Assembly: GCF_014649995.1 (NCBI RefSeq)
Contig: NZ_BMUC01000009.1
Span: 178,131-242,130 of the forward strand
Length of the DNA stretch: 64,000 nt
Direction: 5' to 3'
Source of the DNA: Streptomyces griseoflavus
Lineage (GTDB): Bacteria; Actinomycetota; Actinomycetes; Streptomycetales; Streptomycetaceae
Both the position numbers and the translations under genes were made by a program. The notes beneath the pieces are model-generated. The model was given only the letters and a program-made list of their open reading frames with translations. It was not told the origin of the DNA and searched no databases. Shown here piece after piece: positions 1 through 7,518 of the stretch (position 1 is its first letter; every line of letters starts with the position of its first letter).

Positions 1-45
1 GCCGCTCTCGACCTCGCCCGCGCGATCAACGGGGGTGCTTGGTGA
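1..45 (+). CDS. C-terminal end of a gene cut by the left edge
   Basis: Fourteen codons in frame 1 end in AINGGAW and a TGA at 43-45. The stop overlaps the GTG of the next gene (GTGA), so it is the upstream member of the same plus-strand operon. It is too short to identify. Confidence 0.6.
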   Translation, partial: AALDLARAINGGAW

Positions 46-227
46 GCCGCCGTGTGCCGTTGCGCTGGCAGCCTGACGACGGCAGTGCCGCGATCCTCAC
101 CGCCTACGCCCGCCGTGGTGAACGCCCCGGCCAGGTGCTCCGCCGCGCCCTGCTCCTCCTCGCCCGCGCTGACGGCATCCTCAACAGCCGCGGACGCGTC
201 ACACCCCGCGACGGAGGCCGGCCGTGA
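42..227 (+). CDS. small Arg-rich hypothetical protein (61 aa)
   Basis: Unrecognised. GTG at 42 overlaps the preceding stop (GTGA), which is why it is preferred to the TTG at 39. The middle (about residues 18-45) is a basic, Leu/Arg-rich helical stretch after a short beta-like start, somewhat like a ribbon-helix-helix protein, but I cannot assign the fold. Its own stop overlaps the GTG of the LuxR-type gene, so the two are translationally coupled. Confidence 0.5.
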   Translation: MSRRVPLRWQPDDGSAAILTAYARRGERPGQVLRRALLLLARADGILNSRGRVTPRDGGRP

Positions 228-466
228 AGCCTCTGACTCGCCGGCAGCGGGAAGTTCTCGTGCTGGCCGCGAACGGCAACAGCAACGCTCAGATCGCCGC
301 CTGGCGGGGCGTGACCCCGCATTCCGTCGGCGAGATCCTCACCGCCGCCTACCGCCGGCTCGGTGCCGCGGACCGCGCCCAAGCCGTCGCCATCGCATTG
401 GCCGTCGGCGAGATCGGCGTCCACCAAATCCACATCCCCGACCAGCAACGAGAGGCAGCAGCATGA
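224..466 (+). CDS. LuxR-type helix-turn-helix protein (80 aa)
   Basis: Nearly the whole protein is a LuxR/GerE C-terminal DNA-binding domain. It begins with LTRRQREVLVLAANG, followed by the recognition region NAQIAAWRGVTPHSVGEIL and the closing helix AYRRLGAADRAQAVAIAL. No receiver or sensor domain is present, so it is a stand-alone DNA-binding module of the kind common in Streptomyces phages; its target cannot be read from sequence. The GTG start at 224 overlaps the upstream stop and its own stop overlaps the next ATG. Confidence 0.8.
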   Translation: MKPLTRRQREVLVLAANGNSNAQIAAWRGVTPHSVGEILTAAYRRLGAADRAQAVAIALAVGEIGVHQIHIPDQQREAAA

Positions 467-1461
467 CCGACTCCCGCCCCCTGTCCGACGCCGACTTGCT
501 CGCGTGGGCGGTCGTCCTCGCCTACCGCGACCAGCAGGAGCGTGACGGCATCACGATCCTGCTGCTGCCGTTCCCGCCCTGCCCGACCTGCGGGGAGACG
601 GTCCACGAGGCGATCGCTTCGTGGGTGCGCGAACCACTTCGGGAAGAAATGACCATCGACGTCCGCCCCTGCGAGCACGACCACAAGGCGACCATTGCCG
701 ACCTCGAGCGGATACACGATCACGCCAGCGAGATGCTCGACAGCCTCCGCCTCGACAACCGGCTCCCCGGTGAGGAGAGTCGGACCACCGAGCAGATCGT
801 CGCCGAAGCCCGTGCCCGCGTCGGGCAGCCGGAACCGACTGCGATGGAAGCGGCCGAGCCCGAGCTGACCGTCGAGGAAGCCCGCGATCTCGTGGACGAG
901 CTCGGCACCGACCTGTACTGGGCCCAGGACCGTCTCGGGTTCATCGGGGAATGCTGCGACATCGCCGACCGGGAACAGCGCCCGATCACGACTGCGGATG
1001 TGCGGAAGTGGCTGAAGGGGGCGCGCTGTGGGCGGCAGCTGGCCGCCGACGCGGCAGCAGCGGCCGGAACGACCGAGCCCGCCCCGTGGTCACAACTAGA
1101 AGCCCACGCCTTCAACGCCGTGCAACCCGCGTTGAACAAGGCGGGGGCGTGGCTGCCGATGTCCCATCGTCGCGCTGTCGCCAAGGCCGTCCTCGCCGCC
1201 GTCCAGCCGCACCTTGCCGGGCACTACCAGCACGCCGTCGACGCTACGGTCGCAGCCGAGCAGCGCGCCGATGAGGCCGAAGCCAAGCTCGCCCGAGTCC
1301 AGCAGCTTGTTGACGCCTACCCGTGCAACCTCGACCCCGCCCTGATCGCCGAAGCTCTCAACGAGCCCCGCCCCACCCCCAACACCGGCCCGTCCGTCCG
1401 CGAGTGCGCCGAAGCAGACCGCGAGTACTGGGAACGCAAGGACGCCGAGGAGGCGCCGTGA
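463..1461 (+). CDS. hypothetical protein, acidic with Cys/His cluster (332 aa)
   Basis: Function unknown. The ATG at 463 overlaps the LuxR-type stop (ATGA) and follows a GAGAGG ribosome binding site; the frame stays open upstream to 52 but that part is a shadow. Near residues 40-75 a [10 protein letters not shown] motif and a CEHDH motif could bind a metal. The rest is Ala/Glu-rich and helical, with a probable coiled coil near residues 255-280 ([16 protein letters not shown]). Members of this type occur in small accessory operons of Streptomyces phages. The stop overlaps the next GTG. Confidence 0.75.
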   Translation: MTDSRPLSDADLLAWAVVLAYRDQQERDGITILLLPFPPCPTCGETVHEAIASWVREPLREEMTIDVRPCEHDHKATIADLERIHDHASEMLDSLRLDNRLPGEESRTTEQIVAEARARVGQPEPTAMEAAEPELTVEEARDLVDELGTDLYWAQDRLGFIGECCDIADREQRPITTADVRKWLKGARCGRQLAADAAAAAGTTEPAPWSQLEAHAFNAVQPALNKAGAWLPMSHRRAVAKAVLAAVQPHLAGHYQHAVDATVAAEQRADEAEAKLARVQQLVDAYPCNLDPALIAEALNEPRPTPNTGPSVRECAEADREYWERKDAEEAP

Positions 1462-1856
1462 AGTCCTACCGAATCCTCGTCACCGGCAGTCGTGACTGGC
1501 CGTCCCCGGGCGTGGTGTGGACTGCGCTCAACGACGTCCAGGCCGAACTCCTCCCGTCCGGCCGGCCGCTGGTCGTTGTCCACGGCGCCTGCCCGACCGG
1601 AGCCGACGCGCAAGCAGCTGACTGGGCTGCGATCGCCGGGCAGTTCACCACCGGCGTCGTCGAGGAGCGGCACCCCGCGGACTGGCGGCCCGACGGTGTC
1701 CTCGACCGGGGCGCGGGCTTCCGTCGCAACGCCGCGATGGTCCAGGCAGGCGCAGACGTCTGCCTCGCGTTCATCAAGGACGGCTCCCGCGGAGCCAGCC
1801 ACACCGCCACCCTCGCCGAGAAGGCCGGGATCCCCGTCCGGAGGTGGCCCGCATGA
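1458..1856 (+). CDS. SLOG-family (DUF2493/YspA-like) nucleotide-binding protein (132 aa)
   Basis: Starts with a beta-strand plus glycine loop, ILVTGSRDW (residues 5-13), followed by [16 protein letters not shown], the arrangement of the SLOG Rossmann-like superfamily (DprA/LOG/YspA relatives). The family binds nucleotides or their derivatives, and phage copies are usual in accessory operons. Later [17 protein letters not shown] and a [18 protein letters not shown] end fit the same fold. Start GTG at 1458 overlaps the preceding stop (GTGA). Substrate not deducible. Confidence 0.75.
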   Translation: MKSYRILVTGSRDWPSPGVVWTALNDVQAELLPSGRPLVVVHGACPTGADAQAADWAAIAGQFTTGVVEERHPADWRPDGVLDRGAGFRRNAAMVQAGADVCLAFIKDGSRGASHTATLAEKAGIPVRRWPA

Positions 1857-2142
1857 CCTCCCACCGAATCGAGGAGAACGCCGGCCACTGGTGGCTCGTC
1901 TGCGGGAAGTGGCGGCGCCTCCACGCCGTCCCCGGGAAGGTGATCACCAGGCAGGAGATGCGGGACGGCATCGACGACAACCAGCCCCTCCCCGCCAGGC
2001 CGTGTGCGGGATACGCCGCGGCTGGTGGATGCCCGGCATCGGATCACGGCTCGGACTCCGCCGCTGCACCGCATGCTGCCGAGCGCTCGGCATACCCGCC
2101 GGCCGCGGAACCCCCGCCAACCAGACCGAGGAGCAGACGTGA
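1853..2142 (+). pseudogene. short Trp/Cys-rich protein broken by an apparent 1-base frameshift
   Basis: The ATG at 1853 (ATGA overlap) opens a convincing N-terminus with GHWWLVCGKWRRLHAVPGK. After the TAC codon at 2012-2014 this frame loses GC-rich third positions and runs without a stop to 2614. The next forward frame takes over there with a typical ending (RRGWWMPGIGSRLGLRRC, then CCRALGIP) and stops at 2142, exactly overlapping the next start (GTGA). One extra C near 2014 would join the two halves into a protein of about 96 aa. Either the gene has a real deletion or the sequence has an error; a separate 46-aa gene from the GTG at 2002 is the alternative. Confidence 0.55.
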
Positions 2143-2342
2143 CGATGAGCCAGGCCCTTGCCTACGTCCGGGCGTGGATCCGGAACCCGCGCGGCCACAC
2201 CTACCTGTCCACTGGTTGCCGCCACGGGGAGCACGGCTACTGCCAGTCCCACACCGGCCTGTCCGGGGCGAAGAAGCCGAGTCGCTGCAAGTTCTGCGGT
2301 ACGCACTGTGTCTGCGGATGCCACAAGGAGGCGCGGCCGTGA
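2139..2342 (+). CDS. Cys/His-rich small protein, probable zinc binder (67 aa)
   Basis: GTG at 2139 overlaps the previous stop. The second half carries many Cys and His: TGCRHGEHGYCQSH, then CKFCGTHCVCGCH. Several CxxC-like pairs make structural zinc binding likely. No family recognised. An ATG at 2145 is the alternative start. Its stop overlaps the next GTG. Confidence 0.65.
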   Translation: MTMSQALAYVRAWIRNPRGHTYLSTGCRHGEHGYCQSHTGLSGAKKPSRCKFCGTHCVCGCHKEARP

Positions 2343-2614
2343 CTGAGCAGCTCGCCCTCGACGTGCCCCTCCCGGCCGCCCCCGTACCGGAGCCCGAGCC
2401 GCGCACCTACTGGGAGAACCGCGGGCCGAACCTGTGGGAGCCCGTCACCGTCCGCACCCGCTACGCCATCCCCGGCCCGCCGCCCGACGTGCCCTTCCCG
2501 CACCTCGCGACCGGGCCGACCGCCCCGCGGAACGTCCTCGTCGAACGGGCCGACGGCTCCCGGGACGTGCGGCCCGTTCGGCTCCTCCGCACCCGACAAC
2601 CCCGCGGTCGGTGA
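2339..2614 (+). CDS. Pro-rich hypothetical protein (91 aa)
   Basis: Unrecognised. GTG at 2339 overlaps the previous stop (GTGA). Composition is Pro/Arg-rich with a YWENRGPNLWEPVTVRTRYAIPG segment and a conserved-looking VERADGSRDVRPVRLLR end. It is the last gene of the left operon and is followed at once by a strong terminator. The frame is open far upstream because it coincides with the frameshifted segment of the 1853 gene. Confidence 0.6.
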   Translation: MTEQLALDVPLPAAPVPEPEPRTYWENRGPNLWEPVTVRTRYAIPGPPPDVPFPHLATGPTAPRNVLVERADGSRDVRPVRLLRTRQPRGR

Positions 2615-2627
2615 CCGGGCGCATGAC

Positions 2628-2664
2628 AGCGCCCCCGCTCCTCAGCCCGAGGAGCGGGGGCGCT
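2628..2664. terminator. strong hairpin terminator
   Basis: Perfect 15-bp stem (arms 2628-2642 and 2650-2664) with a 7-base loop, between the end of the plus-strand operon at 2614 and the convergent minus-strand gene ending at 2679. It lacks a T tract, as is usual in actinomycetes, and can serve both directions. Confidence 0.8.
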
Positions 2665-2678
2665 GGCGTGTCGGGAAG

Positions 2679-3407
2679 TTAGTCGGCGGGCAGCAACCGG
2701 TTGATGGTGGAGCGCGAGACGCCCGTCGTCTGCTGCACCTCCGTGCGCGTGACCTCCGCATCCCGCACCGCCCACGTGATCAGCGGGTCACGAAGGTCCC
2801 GCACCGACGCCCAGCTCGCCAGCAGATCTCGTGCCACCGCCTGAGCCAGGCTCCCGCCCGGCATTCCGCCCAGGCCGGGCAGCTCCCACGCCGGGTGGAT
2901 CGGCGCCTCGGTCGGGTCCGGCGCGAACGCCAGCGCCTTCCGCAGGCCATCCTCGATCTGCCGCTCCAGCCGGGCCACGATCAGCCGCGCGAGCGGCGCC
3001 AGGTCGTAGTCGTCGCCCGGGTCGGCCTGCCCACGCTCCGCAGGGGTGGCCATAGCCCGCAGTGCGGACGCGTCGACCTCGTCCACCGGCCGGCCGTACT
3101 CTTCGGCGTCCTCTGCCTCGTCGAGCAGACGGCGCGCGCTGTCGAGGTGACTGCGGAGCCGCTTCACCGCGGCGAGGTAGCGCAGCGTCCGCGTCCACGG
3201 ATCGATGGCGTCGGCTTCCGCCGTACCCCGCTCCTCAGCGGCGAGGGTGCCGGGAACCTCCAGCTTGCAGACGGCGAGTGGCTGGAGTCCGTCCATGAGC
3301 TCCAGGCGGACGCCGTGCGCTTCCGTCGAGTCCGCCGCCCAGGTCTGCGTGCCGACGGAGCGGATGACGTACACGCCCTTGTCGCGGGTTTCGGTGGTGA
3401 TGTCCAT
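2679..3407 (-). CDS. putative DNA-binding protein with C-terminal HTH (242 aa)
   Basis: Start ATG at 3407 has a GGAG-type site just upstream; the longer open frame to 4082 overlaps the next gene and is rejected. N-terminus is beta-rich (GVYVIRSVGTQTWAADS); the middle is helical and acidic; the last 35 residues (WAVRDAEVTRTEVQQTTGVS, then RSTINRLLP) form a clear helix-turn-helix with a GVSRSTI recognition helix. It lies 32 bp downstream of another HTH gene and probably shares its transcript. A regulatory or segregation role is inferred. Confidence 0.7.
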   Translation of the reverse strand: MDITTETRDKGVYVIRSVGTQTWAADSTEAHGVRLELMDGLQPLAVCKLEVPGTLAAEERGTAEADAIDPWTRTLRYLAAVKRLRSHLDSARRLLDEAEDAEEYGRPVDEVDASALRAMATPAERGQADPGDDYDLAPLARLIVARLERQIEDGLRKALAFAPDPTEAPIHPAWELPGLGGMPGGSLAQAVARDLLASWASVRDLRDPLITWAVRDAEVTRTEVQQTTGVSRSTINRLLPAD

Positions 3408-3439
3408 CAGGTGTGTCTCCTTGCTGGCGAGGGCGGGTG

Positions 3440-3997
3440 TCAGGCGGCGAGCTGGGCGCGGAGCTGGCGGGCGAGGTTGATGACCGCGTCCATGGGGATC
3501 TGACGGGTGCTCTGGTGCTTGACGCGGAGCCGGCCGCCGTCGAGGAAGGCGATCCCGTTGACGATCTCGTCGGGGCCGTCCTCGATCTGGTCGGTGATCG
3601 TGATCTGGGAGGACCGCAGGAGGATCGCGGCGTGGATGCGGTCGCCCTCGTCGGTGATCGCGTTGAGGCGGTCGGCGAAGAGGGGGGCGAGGCCGGTGAT
3701 GGTGGTCCACGTGTAGCCGGTCTTGCGGGTGCGGGTCTTGACGGTGGGGGTGACGGTCGTGGGCTCGGCGTGGGCGGGGTCGGCGTAGGTGTAGGTAGCG
3801 GTGAGGTCGATCACGGGGCCGGTCTCCTTGCGGACGGTGCGCTTCATCGTGCCGATGGCGATGCGGGCGGCGAGGGAGGCCGCATCGATGACCCACCGGC
3901 CGGCGACCTTGGCGGCGGCGACGACGCCGCGGCGGCACCAGGTGGTGATGGTGCTGTTGGTGACTCCGGCCTGGGTGGCGGCGGCGGTGGTGTTCAT
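3440..3997 (-). CDS. helix-turn-helix regulator (185 aa)
   Basis: N-terminal helix-turn-helix of the MerR/AlpA-like type: AAATQAGVTNSTITTWCRRG followed by VAGRWVIDAASLAARIA. This is the pattern in which a helix recognises DNA and a short wing (GRWVID) follows. The rest is beta-rich and unassigned (TYTYADPAHAEPTTVTPTVK; IHAAILLRSSQITITDQIED). First gene of a two-gene minus-strand operon; the upstream region holds a 14-bp palindrome that is a natural self-operator. Function as local repressor is inferred. Confidence 0.7.
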   Translation of the reverse strand: MNTTAAATQAGVTNSTITTWCRRGVVAAAKVAGRWVIDAASLAARIAIGTMKRTVRKETGPVIDLTATYTYADPAHAEPTTVTPTVKTRTRKTGYTWTTITGLAPLFADRLNAITDEGDRIHAAILLRSSQITITDQIEDGPDEIVNGIAFLDGGRLRVKHQSTRQIPMDAVINLARQLRAQLAA

Positions 3998-4032
3998 CGA
4001 ATCCCCCTCGTTTCGATCGGTACGTTAAGACT

Positions 4033-4046
4033 GTATCGAACGATAC
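4033..4046. promoter_or_regulatory. palindromic operator between divergent genes
   Basis: GTATCG-AA-CGATAC is a perfect inverted repeat in the 146-bp gap between the minus-strand HTH gene (start 3997) and the plus-strand gene at 4144. The gap is AT-richer than its surroundings. A likely binding site for the 185-aa HTH protein. Confidence 0.5.
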
Positions 4047-4143
4047 GGACACGGGCAAGCGGTGTGCGTGGAACTCCGCCAAAGGACCGCAGTCGTGGCT
4101 TCCCGCTGTGCCAGAATGCCGCCCTCAGCACCAAGGGGGGCGC

Positions 4144-4614
4144 ATGATCGAAGTGAAGGGCCACAACGGGCAGATCGCCTTCGACGGCCAGTACGTCACC
4201 ATCACCCGCAAGGGCATCCTCGGCCGGCTGTCCGTCGGCAAGGGCGAGAAACGCTTCCACATCTCGCAGATCAGCAGCGTCCAGTGGAAGCCCGCCGGCC
4301 CGCTCGTCAACGGCTTCATCGCCTTCTCCGCCGCCGGCGGCAACGAACGCCGCTCCCGGTTCGGCAGCCAGACCTCGAACGCCGTCAACGACGAGAACTC
4401 GGTGATCTTCACCACCAGGCAGAAAACCGCGTTCGAAGAACTCCGCAAGGCGATCGAAGCCGCCATCGCCAACCACCACAGCGGCAACCCGAGCGCGGCA
4501 CCCCCGCCCCCGTCTGTCGCCGACGAACTCGCCAAACTCGCCACCCTCCGAGACCAAGGCGCGATCACCGACGCCGAATTCCAACAGCAGAAACAGCGAC
4601 TCCTCGGCGGATGA
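4144..4614 (+). CDS. DUF4429-like protein with C-terminal SHOCT domain (156 aa)
   Basis: N-terminal two-thirds are a PH-like beta domain typical of DUF4429 proteins (GQIAFDGQYVTITRKG; ISQISSVQWKPAGPLVNGFI). A Pro-rich linker (about 120-127) leads to a SHOCT motif at the end: DELAKLATLRDQGAITDAEF, then QQQKQRLL. SHOCT is a short oligomerisation helix pair. Cytosolic, no membrane segment. Start ATG follows a GGGGGG site. Such proteins are common in Streptomyces genomes and mobile elements; exact role unknown. Confidence 0.8.
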   Translation: MIEVKGHNGQIAFDGQYVTITRKGILGRLSVGKGEKRFHISQISSVQWKPAGPLVNGFIAFSAAGGNERRSRFGSQTSNAVNDENSVIFTTRQKTAFEELRKAIEAAIANHHSGNPSAAPPPPSVADELAKLATLRDQGAITDAEFQQQKQRLLGG

Positions 4615-4620
4615 CACACC

Positions 4621-4652
4621 AACGCCCCCACCCCTGGATGGGCGGGGGCGTT
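4621..4652. terminator. hairpin terminator between convergent genes
   Basis: Arms AACGCCCCC (4621-4629) and GGGGGCGTT (4644-4652) separate the SHOCT gene end (4614) from the convergent gene ending at 4660. Probably bidirectional. Confidence 0.65.
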
Positions 4653-4659
4653 GCCGTGC

Positions 4660-4956
4660 TCAGGCGCGCGACACAGTGAGCGCCGCCGGCAGCGGTGGGG
4701 CGTCCATGCCGAGCGCTTCCGCGAGAAGCATCCGCGCCACCGTGTCCCGCTCGAAGACGGACCGGCCGACAGGCATCGACAACACCCTCGTCCCGTCCCG
4801 CAGGACGACGAATGCGCCGAAGAAGCCCGCGTCGGTGATGCCCGAGTCGACCAGCTCCACATCCAGCTCGGCCAGAAGCCGGGGGAGTGGAGCGTCGAGA
4901 AGCCGACGTGTCGACAAAGCGGGCGGCTGCGGGCATGCCTGTGCTGCTACCGTCAT
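4660..4956 (-). CDS. hypothetical protein (98 aa)
   Basis: Unrecognised, but codon use and a good ribosome binding site (AGAAGGAAGG) support it. Residues 28-85 look like a compact alpha/beta domain (LLAELDVELVDSGITDAG; FVVLRDGTRVLSMPVGRS). The ribosome binding site overlaps a 12-bp palindrome, GGAAGGCCTTCC at 4957-4968, which could fold or bind a regulator and limit translation. Confidence 0.6.
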   Translation of the reverse strand: MTVAAQACPQPPALSTRRLLDAPLPRLLAELDVELVDSGITDAGFFGAFVVLRDGTRVLSMPVGRSVFERDTVARMLLAEALGMDAPPLPAALTVSRA

Positions 4957-5021
4957 GGAAGGCCTTCCTTCTGGCGAGGGATGGACTACAGGTCAGCGAG
5001 GTGATGACTCGCTGGTCGAAC

Positions 5022-5050
5022 CGGCCGGGCGGGTGATGACCGCCCGGCCG
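5022..5050. terminator. hairpin terminator of the Nudix operon; rest of gap 4957-5292
   Basis: An 11-bp perfect stem (5022-5032 with 5040-5050) lies downstream of the minus-strand Nudix gene. The remaining gap is AT-richer than its surroundings and holds a second small hairpin (5202-5218) and a 10-base direct repeat GGTTGCACGA at 5150-5159 and 5218-5227. I see no convincing gene in 4957-5292. Confidence 0.55.
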
Positions 5051-5292
5051 TTCACGTTCCTGAGGAGGACTCTAGAGCAGGCGGGGAGGGGCGTCCGACC
5101 TGCGACTTTCTTATGCCGTCACTCGAATGGGTGAACGGAATTACGGGATGGTTGCACGAGAAGATCAATGCGTTGATGCCGCTCACCTGCGCGAGCGGAA
5201 GCCGCCGAATTTCGGCGGGTTGCACGAAATGCGGGGCCGCAATATCGGAACAGCCGGAAACAAGATGACCGGAAGTGATCGGCCTGGCCTGA

Positions 5293-5706
5293 TCAGTGCG
5301 GTAGGACGTCGTCGAGGTAGGCCTGCACCGGCTCGTACAGCCCGTAGGGCACGTACTCCTTGATCTCGCTGTGGCTCACCCAGGCGACCGCGTCGAGCTC
5401 CTCCTCGTCCGCCACCCGCGCCTCACCCTCCAACGGCTCGCACGCCGTGTAAGACATCAGCCGGCCAGTCTTCGGATGAACCCGCTTACCGAGCACCTTG
5501 ACCGCGTCCACGACCAGCCCGGTCTCCTCGACCGTCTCCCGCACCGCCGCCTCCTCGACGCTCTCGCCATCCTCGATCGCTCCGCCAGGCAGCGCCCACA
5601 GAAGGTCGCCCTCCTGCTCGCTCCTGCGGATCATCAGCAGCCTGCCGTCAGAGACCACGACGGCCATGGACAGTGCGGGATTTTCGGTGGTCGTCTCGGT
5701 CGTCAT
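5293..5706 (-). CDS. Nudix hydrolase (137 aa)
   Basis: Carries an intact Nudix box Gx5Ex7REx2EExGU at residues 42-64 (G42, E48, R56-E57, E60-E61, G63, L64), the Mg-binding helix that cleaves nucleoside diphosphates linked to another moiety. The surrounding beta strands (SMAVVVSDGRLLMIRR; LLWALPGGAIEDGE) are normal. Length is usual for a single-domain enzyme. ATG at 5706 overlaps the stop of the upstream regulator (ATGA), so the two are coupled. The Streptomyces element pSAM2 encodes a Nudix protein, Pif, that blocks redundant transfer; a similar role here is only an inference. Confidence 0.9.
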   Translation of the reverse strand: MTTETTTENPALSMAVVVSDGRLLMIRRSEQEGDLLWALPGGAIEDGESVEEAAVRETVEETGLVVDAVKVLGKRVHPKTGRLMSYTACEPLEGEARVADEEELDAVAWVSHSEIKEYVPYGLYEPVQAYLDDVLPH

Positions 5707-6341
5707 ACAGTCGCCTCCAAGGCGTTGAGGATCGGCGGGAAGATCTGATCTGCGGGGATGAAGCGGGTCAGGGCCGAGCGGGGTACGAACGCGACGTCGA
5801 CGTTCTCGAGCGGGTCCCGGTTCGTGGCGTCCCCGGCGAGGTGGTCGGCCAAGTAGTACGTCGCGAGCACGCCGGTCGCCGGGTGGACGCGCTCCCCGAG
5901 CTGCTCGCGGATGGTGCAGTGCACCCCGGTCTCGCCGTGGGTTTCCTGCACGGCCACCGACTCGGGTGCGGCGCCAGGCTTGACCATCCCGGCAGGGAAC
6001 TGCCAGCGCAGCTCTCCGTCCCCGCGCCGGCACACCAGCAGAACGTCGGGCCCGCGCAGTACGACGGCGATCGCCACCCGCAGCGCCTGGGCTTCTAGGC
6101 GCGGGGCCGGCGGGCGCAGTAGGAGTGCGAACCGTCGCTGCACCGTCTCACCCGCCTGTTCATATGCCGTGTCGAGGATCTGCTGCACTTCGGTCCGGTG
6201 GGTCATGCCCGGCTGGGCATGCCACCGGCTGATCGTCCGCTCGCTGATACCGAGGTGTTCCGCGAACGCCTCGTTCGTCAGTCTCATCGCCTGCTGCAAA
6301 AGGCAGGCGGTGCGGGCGGTCCAGGTCTCTACGACGTCCAC
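5703..6341 (-). CDS. HTH regulator with degenerate Nudix domain (212 aa)
   Basis: Starts at the GTG at 6341 (MDVVETWTARTAC), the usual beginning of a Streptomyces HTH family, with GGGAG upstream; the open frame to 6491 is not needed. Residues 22-40 (TNEAFAEHLGISERTISRW) are an XRE-type helix-turn-helix. Residues 88-205 form a Nudix fold whose box is damaged: E124 is Ala, R132 is Gln and the first Glu of the EE pair (136) is Gly. It should bind rather than hydrolyse a nucleotide ligand, making it a ligand-sensing regulator. It is coupled to the active Nudix gene downstream. Confidence 0.8.
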   Translation of the reverse strand: MDVVETWTARTACLLQQAMRLTNEAFAEHLGISERTISRWHAQPGMTHRTEVQQILDTAYEQAGETVQRRFALLLRPPAPRLEAQALRVAIAVVLRGPDVLLVCRRGDGELRWQFPAGMVKPGAAPESVAVQETHGETGVHCTIREQLGERVHPATGVLATYYLADHLAGDATNRDPLENVDVAFVPRSALTRFIPADQIFPPILNALEATV

Positions 6342-6506
6342 TCTGGTGGCTCCCGTGCTCGTGGCGCTCGGGGTTGGCAGGCTGGCGGCAGGCTGATGTC
6401 GCCGCCGTGTCGGGTCGGGCTCGTTATGGCGTTGTCGTGTCAGGCTGGCGTCCTTCTGCCGCACGCGCAGGGGGCGTTGGCTGAATGGCATGAAGAACTC
6501 CGCAGG

Positions 6507-6719
6507 TCACTCCGACGGCTCCTGGCTGCTCGGGTCGCTCTTGGCCGGCGGCCTGGGCGGGAGTTCGTCTGTCTCGTGCGTAAGCCAGCGCAGGAAGCCG
6601 TTGATGTGGTCGTTCATTGTTGATCCGACCTCGCCGACGGCAGCCTTCGCCTTCTCGTACAGCTCTGGGCTGTCGGGGCGGAAGGTGCGGGCTGTTTTGA
6701 GGTGGATTCCGGCTGGCAT
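6507..6719 (-). CDS. small ribbon-helix-helix-like protein (70 aa)
   Basis: Start ATG at 6719 is chosen because the region upstream in the 121-codon open frame is poorly coding. Layout fits a small DNA-binding dimer: a strand (AGIHLKTARTFR), then a helix (SPELYEKAKAAVGEVG), then TMNDHINGFLRWLTHETDE, then an acidic/Pro tail. It is divergent from the transfer operon starting at 6896, so a repressor of that operon is a reasonable guess. No strong ribosome binding site. Confidence 0.6.
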   Translation of the reverse strand: MPAGIHLKTARTFRPDSPELYEKAKAAVGEVGSTMNDHINGFLRWLTHETDELPPRPPAKSDPSSQEPSE

Positions 6720-6895
6720 GGAGAAAGAGTCCCACAGTGGATTGCCACGGTCCAGAGTCCGCGCTACGTTAGTGGAGTGCCACTCGGCAGCGTCTTCCAC
6801 CGCTACCAGTGCGCCCAAAACCAAAAACGGCCTCACCTCGGGCTTCCACACACCGAGGCAAGGCCTGACCAACAGGTTCTGACAAGGAGACCACG

Positions 6896-7198
6896 TTGGC
6901 TACCACCGATCTTATCGGTGCGCTCGAGCGCACCGACCGCGAGGGCGACACCGCCCCGCTTCCCGCCGGCGCCCTGCCGGTGCTCTCCCGCCTCGAAGCG
7001 GCGTTCCCGCTGATCCAGGCGGTCGCCCAGTACGAGACGGCTGTCGTGCACCGCGCTCAGTTCGCCGCGCTCGCCGAGGCCGACAAGCTCACCGACCTCG
7101 ACGCCGACAGCCTGGCGCACGCCGAGGAGCTGATGGACGGCGCCCGCGCCACCCTCGCCGCCGCCGGCCGCCTCGACCTCATCGGTTTGGCGTCGTGA
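6896..7198 (+). CDS. helical hypothetical protein, first gene of the transfer operon (100 aa)
   Basis: Starts at TTG 6896 with an AAGGAGA site 6-12 bases upstream. Almost all helical: LIGALERTDREGDTAPLPAG is followed by ALPVLSRLEAAFPLIQAVAQ and an Ala-rich tail. Proteins of this look precede spd/tra genes in Streptomyces mobile elements; no biochemical role is known to me. Its stop overlaps the next ATG (TGATG). Confidence 0.7.
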   Translation: MATTDLIGALERTDREGDTAPLPAGALPVLSRLEAAFPLIQAVAQYETAVVHRAQFAALAEADKLTDLDADSLAHAEELMDGARATLAAAGRLDLIGLAS

Positions 7199-7299
7199 TG
7201 GCCGCCGACATTCCCCGCCCGGAGCCGACGCCGGATCTGCCGCCGCTGCCCGCCGACACCGCCGCCCGCCGCCGCGCCCTCAAGGTGCGGAAGTGGTGA
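7198..7299 (+). CDS. very small protein (33 aa)
   Basis: Begins at ATG 7198 inside the previous stop (TGATG) and ends in a GTGA overlap with the next gene. Pro-rich first half, basic end (AARRRALKVRKW). Coupling on both sides is the main support. Confidence 0.5.
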   Translation: MAADIPRPEPTPDLPPLPADTAARRRALKVRKW

Positions 7300-7418
7300 G
7301 CGTCGCCGAGCAGGGCGCCGCAGCGAAGGCGCTCGCCGCACAGACCCAGCAGCGGATCCAGGAGGCGAAGTCCGCCGCCGCTGCCACCGAAGCCGCCCGC
7401 CGGGCCCGGCAGCGCTAG
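7296..7418 (+). CDS. very small Ala/Gln-rich protein (40 aa)
   Basis: GTG at 7296 overlaps the preceding stop. One amphipathic Ala-rich helix (EQGAAAKALAAQTQQRIQEA) with a basic end. Followed by a GC-rich gap to 7518 with small hairpins near 7431-7446 and 7459-7480. Confidence 0.5.
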   Translation: MSVAEQGAAAKALAAQTQQRIQEAKSAAAATEAARRARQR

Positions 7419-7518
7419 ACCCCCTCATACCGCCGCGGGCGGCGGGGATGACGTTCCCCCGCGGCCTCCGCCGCCCGCGGCTTCCAACCCCTTCCACTGC
7501 ACCCGAAAGGGCACCTCC

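Noticed and set aside
52-462. Upstream extension of the 463-1461 gene
   Set aside because: It overlaps two better genes and has a Ser/Arg/Pro-rich shadow composition; the ATG at 463 has a ribosome binding site and ATGA coupling.
3408-4082. Extension of the minus-strand 2679 gene to 467 aa
   Set aside because: It reads His/Arg/Pro repeats through the HTH gene 3440-3997; the ATG at 3407 has its own ribosome binding site.
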